Assembly (NCBI GenBank): GCA_016196035.1 | Contig: JACPYM010000069.1 | Span: forward strand, 1-64,000 | Length of the DNA: 64,000 bases | Reading direction: 5' to 3' | Source of the DNA: Acidobacteriota bacterium | GTDB taxonomy: Bacteria > Acidobacteriota > Blastocatellia > RBC074 | Part shown: positions 37,410 to 44,443 of the stretch, in pieces | How positions within the stretch are numbered: the first letter of the stretch is position 1 | How the letters are laid out: each line of letters starts with the position of its first letter | The notes under the pieces: model-generated | Database searches by the model: none | Told to the model about the DNA's origin: nothing | What the model saw: only the letters and a program-made list of their open reading frames with translations | Made by a program: the position numbers and the translations under genes

Positions 37410-38672
37410 CTAATTGCCCGCGCGTCCGCCGAGTGAATAGACCGTTGTCCGGGGGTGATAAAGCTGCCAGTCGAACCAGAAATCTTTGAGCAAGGCGACT
37501 GGTTTAAGTTTTTGTCCGGCGAGTTGACCGCTGATGGCCGCGCCGCTGAAATCCCAAGTGGAGCCGGTTTCGGCGTCTACAATTTGCAACGGGTTCGCCG
37601 CTGCTTTGACAAAAAATTCCAGCGTGCGCCCGTTGACGCTGCGCTCAAACACGCGGACGGATTGGTTGTCTTCGCCCACGATCAGAAAGAGCGGTACGCC
37701 GCCCAGTTCATCCAGCGTCAACCGTTGCTTGACCAAATCGGCCTGCGGATACGCCCTGCCCTTGCCATTCAATTCCAAGCCGACAATCAGCGTGCGTGGT
37801 TGCCAGGCGTCTTGCGGGTCGGCAGGCGTGACGACCCGCATACGTTGAATGCCTGCTTCCCAATCGGCTTTCTCATATCGCGCTTTGAACTTTTCGTCGG
37901 GCCGCAACACGCGCCCCTGCGGATGTTCGCGCTTCCAAACGGCGAACGAGATTTCGTCTACAAAAACCTGTTTGAGCTGTTTGCCTTTGAGTGGGCCGTG
38001 CAGGGCCGCCCCGCTGACCTGTTGCCACCAGGAATTGGTGGTTTCGTCGCGCATGATGAAGTTCTGGTTATTGATACCCGCCAGATGAAACTTCAGCGGC
38101 TGTCCGTCCACTTCGGCTTCCCACACCAGACCGGTGTGACAGAGCGTTCAGTACGTCGCGGTGATCGGCCTGCCACCGACGACATCGTTGACGACGTGGT
38201 GATAGGCCATCTGCCGCACCGGATAAGCCACGGCTTCCCCGTTGACCGCAATCGCCATCACCATGTCTTTGTCAGCCACAAAGTTGGCTTCGTCGGCGCG
38301 GGCATAAGCGACTGTCGAGAGGGGCGCGAACATCCATTCAAAATGGTTTTGCCGGGCAAACCAGGTGGCGACCAGCGCAGGCAGTAAAATCACCAGCAAA
38401 GCTAGCCTGCGAACCACGCCCGTGCGCGCCCGCCAGAGTGCAATGCTCACCCACAACGCCAGTGCGGTTGCCAGCGTCGTCACCCACGGCGCCCAGCTTT
38501 TCAAGGCATAAGAGACAGCCACGTTGCGGGCCGTTTGCGGGCGAAACGGTTGGATGTACCAAGCGGGCACGAAGACGAGCAGTACGGCGACGGCCACCAC
38601 GGCGAGCAAGAGCAGCCATTTGACGAAGGTGCGCGGGGCAACGATTTGATAGGCGCTTGGGGCGTTTTGCAT
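37410..38672 (-). CDS. DUF3179 membrane protein, probable selenoprotein (in-frame UGA as Sec)
   Basis: Read through the UGA at 38150-38148, this is a 420-residue protein with Sec at residue 175. Residues 18-40, 62-80 and 87-105 are three membrane helices. Two DUF3179-like halves follow. The first has the VNGEAVAYP / HHVVND entry and then TATY-U-TLCHTG, where relatives have YCxxC, so Sec replaces the first Cys of the redox pair. NFIMRDETTNSWWQQVSG follows. The second half repeats the fold (NGKGRAYP ... DAETGSTWDFSGAAISG) without Cys. Both sides of the UGA are in the same frame and fully family-like. A SECIS-like hairpin follows immediately. The start ATG 38672 has no clear ribosome site; TTG 38681 is possible. 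A nonsense mutation is the alternative, made unlikely by the hairpin. Confidence 0.85.
38122..38147 (-). promoter_or_regulatory. Bacterial SECIS-like hairpin directly after the UGA codon
   Basis: In the transcript, 15 bases after the UGA come CACACC, the loop GGUCU, and GGUGUG: a perfect 6-bp stem with a five-base loop. GGUCU is, from memory, the apical loop bound by SelB in E. coli fdhF. A lower GCU/AGC pairing across an internal loop is possible. The stem also codes for the conserved HTG-LVW residues, so part of its sequence is protein-constrained. Confidence 0.8.
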
Positions 38673-38746
38673 AAGACACAACTAGAAACCGGGTTATCCA
38701 AAAGCTGACAAGAAGCGTAATTTCTCCCTCCAACTCCGCTACTTCT

Positions 38747-39385
38747 TCAAGGTTTATTGAGCGCGTAATTAAAAACAAACCTGCCAAGTAACATCGTCCC
38801 TTTGCCACCCACCGGCGGATTGATCAGCAAAGATCGAATCGGGCCACGCGCCGGTTGCAAATGTGCATTGACCAAGCCCAACGGCTTGCCTGTGGCAGCT
38901 TCAAAGAAACGCACTTCCAGCATCTCGCCATCCACCCGTTTGTAGCCAAAAACATATTCGCCAGCGGGCAGCGCAAGTTCGCCGACCCTGAGCGACGTTT
39001 GCGCGATGAAAAAGTGCGAGTACTTACCTTCGGCAGCGTAACCCGCCGTAATGATGACGACGCCGGCAATAAATTTGCCTTTGCCGTCGGTCACACCCGC
39101 CGCCGTGCGCAACTCGGTTTCGATCTGCTCTTTCTCAACCGGCGCGCGGGCGGGGATCAGCGCCGCCAGTTCTTTCTCGGTGGCAGCGCGCCATTTCGTT
39201 TGCGCGCGCGCGGTGCTGGCGGCGGCCAAGCTTAGAGCAAGGCAGCACAGGCACAGTAAGCAGCGTTGCAGCGTCAACTGTTTTTTCACGATGGCATTGA
39301 AAGCGAGAGTATTGGTGACGAACGCACGTAGCCTAGCATTGGCGCGCCCGGCTGTCTTGGGTCTGAAGATTGAATTTCGAGTCAT
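38747..39385 (-). CDS. Exported protein of unknown function
   Basis: A 212-residue protein whose hydrophobic signal (LLCLCCLALSLAAASTARAQ) starts about 40 residues in. A GTG at 39289 would give a normal-length signal peptide and may be the true start, but no ribosome site supports either. The mature domain (AALIPARAPVEKEQIETELR; GVVIITAGYAAEGKYSHFFI; LPAGEYVFGYKRVDGEMLEV; PVGGKGTMLLGRFVF) looks like a small beta-sandwich. I do not recognise the family. It is the nearest gene upstream of the DUF3179 selenoprotein on the same strand, with a 75-base gap, so the two may be co-transcribed. Confidence 0.6.
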   Translation of the reverse strand: MTRNSIFRPKTAGRANARLRAFVTNTLAFNAIVKKQLTLQRCLLCLCCLALSLAAASTARAQTKWRAATEKELAALIPARAPVEKEQIETELRTAAGVTDGKGKFIAGVVIITAGYAAEGKYSHFFIAQTSLRVGELALPAGEYVFGYKRVDGEMLEVRFFEAATGKPLGLVNAHLQPARGPIRSLLINPPVGGKGTMLLGRFVFNYALNKP

Positions 39386-39539
39386 ACTTTAGTTGGAGTT
39401 GTTTCCTGGGATTCCCTTTCCCGTCACCTGATGCGCGACGGGGTGCGGGGCAACAGTACACCAAAATATGACCAAGAGACGACTGCTGCGGCTTCGTTTT
39501 CCGCCAGCCTGGGGCTGGCGCGGTGGCGCCAGGCTTGTT

Positions 39540-39752
39540 TTAGTGAAGACGCGGGCGGCCTTTCTTCGACCCGCGCTTGGGCTTTTCCATCTGCAAGGCG
39601 GCGGCGGGCAAGTCCCAATACTTACCTTTGGCGGAGTTGCGTTCGATGGCGCCGGGGATCAAGCCTTGGTGAATCCAGTTCAAAACGGTGCGATAGCTGA
39701 CGCCTTTCCTTTTTGCGAATTCTGCTGCGGTCATTGACGGGGGCTTCTCCAT
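39540..39752 (-). CDS. Small MerR/excisionase-like helix-turn-helix protein
   Basis: Seventy residues, cytoplasmic. MTAAEFAKRKGVSYRTVLNW followed by IHQGLIPGAIER is a MerR/Xis-type winged helix (helices ~9-32). YWDLPAAALQM is the usual end of such domains, and the tail KPKRGSKKGRPRLH is strongly basic. Excisionase-like proteins bend DNA or direct small regulators. No integrase or phage gene is nearby, so it may be an orphan regulator. There is no strong ribosome site; ATG 39752 is chosen as the only start giving the whole domain. Confidence 0.7.
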   Translation of the reverse strand: MEKPPSMTAAEFAKRKGVSYRTVLNWIHQGLIPGAIERNSAKGKYWDLPAAALQMEKPKRGSKKGRPRLH

Positions 39753-40206
39753 TGTCGTTCAGCCGGGAGCGGATAAATTTTTGCCACAGGCCACTTCGGC
39801 ACAGGGAGGATTTCCTCTTCACCCCTCGGCACCTCTTCTTTACTTGCGTTGGGGTCGCGGTGACGTGTGACACTGTGGCAAAGCCTGGGCATTTAGGAAG
39901 CTGTGTTGCGAAGGCCAAAGCGTAACGCACCTTTTTCACTGCCCAACCGTTCACTGGCTACCAACCAGAGCGCCTCATTCTGAACACAGAATACCCGGGA
40001 CGACAGGTAAGTAACGTTTGTGTTACGGCTCCAAATTGAGCTTGAACGGCTGGGCAAGAAAAAAGGGCGAAAACGTTTGGTGTTCAACCAACTGCGCAAC
40101 TTCCCCCAAACAGCCTGAGAATACCATCCGTGGCGAGGCCTGTCTTGAATCCAGCGATTGAGCTGGAAGTCAAACTTTAGGTGGAGTAGGCGGGAAAGTT
40201 CCTCAA
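39753..40206. other. Intergenic region without a recognisable gene
   Basis: About 450 bases. Short open frames on both strands lack domain features and ribosome sites. No strong hairpin or repeat was seen before the MITE-like element begins at 40207. Confidence 0.5.
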
Positions 40207-40457
40207 TCTATAGACTTCAAGAAAAAGAATTTCCGTAGCCATCTCCAACGGAGCGTCAGCTAACAGCCTGGGGTGCAGCCCCAGGAAGCACATTGAGTCA
40301 TTGTGCGAAGCCCTGAAAGGGCGACAGCCAAGCCTATGGCTGTCGCCCTTTCGGGGCTGGCCGAACCATTTGCACGACTCCCCAGGGCTTCACCCTGGGC
40401 TTATGGCTGGTCGTCCCTTTGGGACTTTTCGGAAATTCTTTTTCTTAAAAACTATAG
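40207..40457. repeat. MITE-like element with terminal inverted repeats and nested palindromes
   Basis: Both ends carry CTATAG, five unpaired bases, then AAGAAAAAGAATTTCCG, exactly inverted (40219-40235 and 40430-40446). Inside are three hairpins: CCTGGGGTGCAGCCCCAGG at ~40268, a long one around GGGCGACAGCCA at 40310-40356, and CCCAGGGCTTCACCCTGGG at ~40381. It has no coding capacity. The right end covers the stop codon of the response-regulator gene. Confidence 0.82.
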
Positions 40458-41093
40458 GTGGACAATTCCCCGTTGTAACGCCGTCGTGGCAGCCTGGGTG
40501 CGGTCAGTGACGCCGAGTTTGCCGAGCAAGGAATTGATGTGCGATTTGACAGTGGCTTCGGAAATGGAAAGCGCGGTGGAAATTTCTTTGTTGCTGCGGC
40601 CTTTGACGATCAGTTCCAGCACCTGCAACTCGCGCCCCGTCAATTCCTGCCCGGCCATGCGTTCGGCCAAGCGTTCGGCCACGGCGGCGGGGATGCGCCG
40701 TGCCCCCGCGTGCACCGTGCGGATGGCGGCGAGCAATTCATCAAAGGACATGCCCTTGAGCAAATAGCTTTGCGCGCCGGCCTGCAACGCGCGGTAAATA
40801 TCTTCGTCGCCGTCGTAGGTCGTCAGCACAATGATTTTGGCCGCAGGGGATTCCCGCCGGATGGCACGGGTCGCTTCGACGCCGCCCATTTCGGGCAAGC
40901 GCAAATCCATCAGCGTGATGTCCGGGCTGTGTTGGCGGAATAACTCAACGGCCTGCCGCCCATTCTCAGCCTCGGCGACGACATTCAGATCGGGTTCGGT
41001 ATTGATGAGCGCGACCAAGCCTTTGCGGACGATTTGATGATCGTCCACAACCATGACGCGAATGGGTTGCGCGGAATTTGTTTCCATAAGCAT
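40452..41093 (-). CDS. NarL/FixJ-type two-component response regulator
   Basis: A 213-residue transcription factor. The receiver (residues ~10-130) has VMVVDDHQIVRKG, the phospho-acceptor D63 in ITLMDLRLPEMGG, the Thr in IIVLTTYDGDED, and the Lys in YLLKGMSFDEL. The C-terminal LuxR helix-turn-helix (~150-210) reads LTGRELQVLELIVKGRSNKE ... ISEATVKSHINSLLGKLGV. It follows the propeller kinase gene by 60 bases, so it is the cognate regulator. The last codons overlap the terminal repeat of the 40207 element. Start is ATG 41093 or 41087. Confidence 0.93.
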   Translation of the reverse strand: MLMETNSAQPIRVMVVDDHQIVRKGLVALINTEPDLNVVAEAENGRQAVELFRQHSPDITLMDLRLPEMGGVEATRAIRRESPAAKIIVLTTYDGDEDIYRALQAGAQSYLLKGMSFDELLAAIRTVHAGARRIPAAVAERLAERMAGQELTGRELQVLELIVKGRSNKEISTALSISEATVKSHINSLLGKLGVTDRTQAATTALQRGIVHL

Positions 41094-41115
41094 TCTTCGT
41101 AACTACTCGCCATTC

Positions 41116-41151
41116 CCTGGGAGCGCGGGCATCCCTGCCCGCGCTCCCAGG
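41116..41151. repeat. Perfect 16-bp hairpin between kinase and regulator genes
   Basis: CCTGGGAGCGCGGGCA and its exact complement flank TCCC. The hairpin shares its core with the ends of the 33859 element. It lies in the kinase-regulator spacer, two bases past the kinase stop, and could lower regulator expression relative to kinase. Confidence 0.85.
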
Positions 41152-41152
41152 A

Positions 41153-44100
41153 TTATCCGTTAAGCGGCACTTCGACAATCACCTCTGTGCCTTCATTCGG
41201 CTGGCTCTTCAACTCAAATCCCCCTCCCAATTGTTCGACACGTTCGCGGATGCCGACCAAGCCGAAATGGCCGTTGGGGCTGCCCAATTTCGTGGCGACC
41301 TCGAAGCCACAGCCGTTATCGCGCACGCTGAAGCGCAACCGGCGCGCTTCAAACTCGAGTTGCAAATTCAATTGCGTGGCGCCCGCGTGTTTGAGCGCAT
41401 TGGTCATTGCTTCCTGTCCGATACGCAACAGTTGGTCTTCGACGGCAGGACTCAGCGGGCGATAGGCACCGTGCACTTCGACATGCGCTTGTACGTTGGT
41501 GCCCGCGACCAGGCGTTTGGCGGTTTCAGCCAGCGCGGCGGGCAAGTCGCTGCCCTCAAGTGTCGGCGAACGCAAATCCCAGACAGAGCGGCGCGCTTCG
41601 GCCAGACTCGCGCGCGCCAGTTCGCGGGCCTGATCAAGCTGTGTTTTGGCCGCCGCCGGGGCGCGTTCCAGCAAGCGCGCCACCAATTCGAGTTGCACCG
41701 AAAGCCCCGCGAAACTCTGCGCCAACGTGTCGTGAATCTCGCGGGCGATGCGTGTGCGCTCGGCCAGTACGGCGGCGAATTCGCGTTCAACACGGCGGAC
41801 GCGCGTGCGGTTCCAAGCGAAGACAAAGGCGACGAGGCTCAGCAAACACAGGCCATAAAACCAATAGGTGCGATAGAAATGCGGCTTCAGGTAAAACTCG
41901 AACGCCGCGCCCGTTTCGTTCCAGACACCGTCATTGTTGCAAGCCAGCACGCGGAAGCGGTAATGCCCGGCGGGCACGTTGGTATACGACGCCAGCCGCC
42001 GCGTCCCGGCGTCAATCCAAGCGGGATCGAAGCCTTCCAGCTTGTAGCTGAACTTGACCTGCTGCGGCGCGGCGAAACTCAACCCAGCGTAGTAAAACTC
42101 AAAGCGCGTTTGTCCCGGCGGCAAGACCAGCGGCGCGCCAGGATAAAACACGGCGTCATCCACGCTGACCTGTTCGATGGCGACCGGCGGCGGTTGATCG
42201 TTGATCACTAGCTGGGCGGGATCAATTGCCGCGACGCCTTTGAGCGTGGCAAACCAGAGCCGTCCGTCGCGCGTCCTGGCCCCTGCCGGATGCCCACCGC
42301 CGCTGCATTCGCGCGTTTCCAGGCCGTCGGCGGTGCCGTAACTCACTACAGGCAACGGCTGCGTTTCGTTTGGTTGGCGCGTTTCCAACGCCTGGCGGCT
42401 GACGCGCATGACGCCTTTGTTGGAACTCAGCCAGAGCTGGCCCTGGCCATCTTCCAGAATCTGATAGATCACGTCATCGGCCAAGCCGTCTTTGACGGTG
42501 AAGTGCGTGAACCGGCCCTCTTTGAACAGGTTCAAACCGCCGCCGTGCGTCCCGATCCACAGATTGCCCGGCGCGTCTTCGTAAAGCGCGATCACGACCT
42601 CGCTCGACAGCCCTGTAGCAGTCGTATAGTTGGTGAACTGGCCGTCTTTGAAACGGCTCAAGCCGCCCAAGGTGCCGATCCACAAGCTGCCATCGCGGCT
42701 TTCGCAGAGCGCGCCGACCAGATCATTCGCCAGGCCGTCGAGCATCGTATACGCCGTGAATTGGCCGTTCTGCCAGCGCGTCAGGCCGCGCCGCGTGCCG
42801 ATCCACAAATTGCCCGCGCGGTCTGCGTACAGCGAACGGATGTAATCGTCCGCCAAGCCATCGCGCACAGTGAATGTGGTAAAGCGGCCTTGGCGAAACC
42901 GCTGCAAGCCCTGCGGTGTGCCGATCCAGAGATTGCCCGCGCGATCATCGCAAAGCGCCAACACGTCATTGCTGGCCAAGCCGTCTTTGGTCGTGAACGC
43001 CGTCCAGCGTCCATCTTTCAACCGGTTCAAACCTTCCTGCGTGCCGACCCAGAGATGGCCCGCGCGGTCTTCGAAAACGGCCCTGACCAAATTGGCCGAC
43101 AGGCCCTGGCGTGTGGTGTGGGTAGTGAACTTTTTGTGCTTGATCAGATTCAGACCGCCCGCTTCGGTGCCCACCCACAAACTGCCCTCGCGGTCTTCAA
43201 AAAGCGCCAGCACCAGATTGCTCGAAAGCCCCTCGCGTTCGGTGAAGGTGGTCAAGACGCCGTCTTGCCAGTGCGCCAAGCCGCCGCGTGTGCCAATCCA
43301 AAGTCCGCCCTGTTTATCTTCCTGCAACGCTTCGACACGCTTGTCGGGCAAGCCCTGGCGCGTGGTGAAGCTCTGAAACTTGCCGTCATACCATTGTTGC
43401 AATCCGCCGGGCGTGCCGAACCACAGCCGCCCCGCCTGGTCTTGCGCGATGACCGTGACGCTGTTGTGCGCCAACCCCGCGCGCGTGGTGAAGCTCTGAA
43501 ATTTGCCGTTGCTCCAGACCGACAAACCCTCCGGCGTGCCGATCCACAGGCGGCCCTGTTGATCTTCAAAGAGCGTCTTGATCGTTGATCCGGCCAAACC
43601 CTCCGGCGTGCCAAAGCGCGTGAAAGTGCCGTCTTTGAAGCGGTTCAATCCATCCAGCGTGCCGATCCAAAGCGCGCCGCTGCGGTCTGCCAGCAAGGTC
43701 TCGATGCTGTTGTGCGACAACCCATCGCGCGTCGTGAAGGCCGTAAACTGGCCCTCGCGATAACGGTTCAACCCATTCGGCGTGGCAATCCAGAGGCTGC
43801 CCGCGCGGTCTTCATACACCGACCAGATGTTGTTACTCGACAATCCGTCCCGCGTGGTAAAGGGTTGGAAATGGCCGTTGGCATACAACACCAACCCGCC
43901 CGGCGTGCTGATCCACAGGCGTCCGGCGCGGTCTTCAAACAGCCCGCGAATCTGGTTATGCGGCAGTTGCGGCGTGTTCTGTTTGTCGAAGACCACAAAG
44001 CGCAGCCCGTCAAAACGCGCCAACCCTTCCTTGGTACCGAGCCAGAGGTAACCAGCGCGTGTTTGCAAGATGGCCTGCACAGTGTTTTGCGGCAAGCCCT

Positions 44101-44251
44101 GTTCGGTCTGCCAACTCGCCAGGCCGAATTGTGCGGGGGCTTGCGGCTGGCTTTGCGCACGCACCGGCGTCCACACAATTTGGCCGCGCTGCGCCAAACC
44201 GGCGAGCACCAGGGTGAGTGCGCAGAGCATGACGGGACGCAGACGCGGCAT
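41153..44251 (-). CDS. Two-component propeller sensor histidine kinase, 14 repeats
   Basis: A 1032-residue membrane sensor. A signal/anchor (MLCALTLVLAGLAQ) is followed by 14 tandem propeller repeats of the form GLSSNNIWSVYEDRAGSLWI, ~40 residues each, enough for two seven-bladed propellers in the periplasm. A Y_Y_Y domain follows (FSYKLEGFDPAWIDAGTRRL; NVPAGHYRFRVLACNNDGVW). Then come one TM helix (WFYGLCLLSLVAFVFAW), a HisKA_3 box with H~840 in IAREIHDTLAQSFAG, and an HATPase_c domain (IGQEAMTNALKHAG; RDNGCGFE; GHFGLVGIRERV). The layout matches glycan-sensing hybrid systems of Bacteroidetes, but here the regulator is a separate NarL protein encoded just downstream. Confidence 0.92.
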   Translation of the reverse strand: MPRLRPVMLCALTLVLAGLAQRGQIVWTPVRAQSQPQAPAQFGLASWQTEQGLPQNTVQAILQTRAGYLWLGTKEGLARFDGLRFVVFDKQNTPQLPHNQIRGLFEDRAGRLWISTPGGLVLYANGHFQPFTTRDGLSSNNIWSVYEDRAGSLWIATPNGLNRYREGQFTAFTTRDGLSHNSIETLLADRSGALWIGTLDGLNRFKDGTFTRFGTPEGLAGSTIKTLFEDQQGRLWIGTPEGLSVWSNGKFQSFTTRAGLAHNSVTVIAQDQAGRLWFGTPGGLQQWYDGKFQSFTTRQGLPDKRVEALQEDKQGGLWIGTRGGLAHWQDGVLTTFTEREGLSSNLVLALFEDREGSLWVGTEAGGLNLIKHKKFTTHTTRQGLSANLVRAVFEDRAGHLWVGTQEGLNRLKDGRWTAFTTKDGLASNDVLALCDDRAGNLWIGTPQGLQRFRQGRFTTFTVRDGLADDYIRSLYADRAGNLWIGTRRGLTRWQNGQFTAYTMLDGLANDLVGALCESRDGSLWIGTLGGLSRFKDGQFTNYTTATGLSSEVVIALYEDAPGNLWIGTHGGGLNLFKEGRFTHFTVKDGLADDVIYQILEDGQGQLWLSSNKGVMRVSRQALETRQPNETQPLPVVSYGTADGLETRECSGGGHPAGARTRDGRLWFATLKGVAAIDPAQLVINDQPPPVAIEQVSVDDAVFYPGAPLVLPPGQTRFEFYYAGLSFAAPQQVKFSYKLEGFDPAWIDAGTRRLASYTNVPAGHYRFRVLACNNDGVWNETGAAFEFYLKPHFYRTYWFYGLCLLSLVAFVFAWNRTRVRRVEREFAAVLAERTRIAREIHDTLAQSFAGLSVQLELVARLLERAPAAAKTQLDQARELARASLAEARRSVWDLRSPTLEGSDLPAALAETAKRLVAGTNVQAHVEVHGAYRPLSPAVEDQLLRIGQEAMTNALKHAGATQLNLQLEFEARRLRFSVRDNGCGFEVATKLGSPNGHFGLVGIRERVEQLGGGFELKSQPNEGTEVIVEVPLNG

Positions 44252-44376
44252 TGGTTTAGCAAATGTGCTTAACGGAGAATTGGTGCGGGCGTCAGACTAT
44301 GCTTGAACGGCTGCTGCCAGCAAGTGTTGATGAACCAAAGCCACCGAGACAAGACCAATAGCAGCGCCAAAACAGG

Positions 44377-44409
44377 CAAGCCGCCCGCTGACTGGCAACG
44401 GGCGGCTTG
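44377..44409 (-). terminator. Hairpin after the haloperoxidase gene, probable terminator
   Basis: CAAGCCGCCCG pairs perfectly with CGGGCGGCTTG over an 11-base loop. On the minus strand it is followed by CCTGTTTTGG, a weak T-run, 35 bases past the gene's stop. Confidence 0.6.
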
Positions 44410-44443
44410 GAGTTTCACACCAACAACCAGTTAAGCGCCTGGC

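Noticed and set aside
37410-38681. DUF3179 as two separate genes or a pseudogene
   Set aside because: Both parts are in one frame, the UGA sits at a conserved Cys position, and a GGUCU-loop hairpin follows. Selenocysteine explains all of this better.
39893-40099. Small minus-strand ORF
   Set aside because: No ribosome site or domain features, and Ser/Arg-rich low-information sequence.
41231-44272. Long plus-strand open frames opposite the sensor kinase
   Set aside because: They lie antisense to a gene with clear repeats and domains, have no family features, and result from high GC and repeat periodicity.
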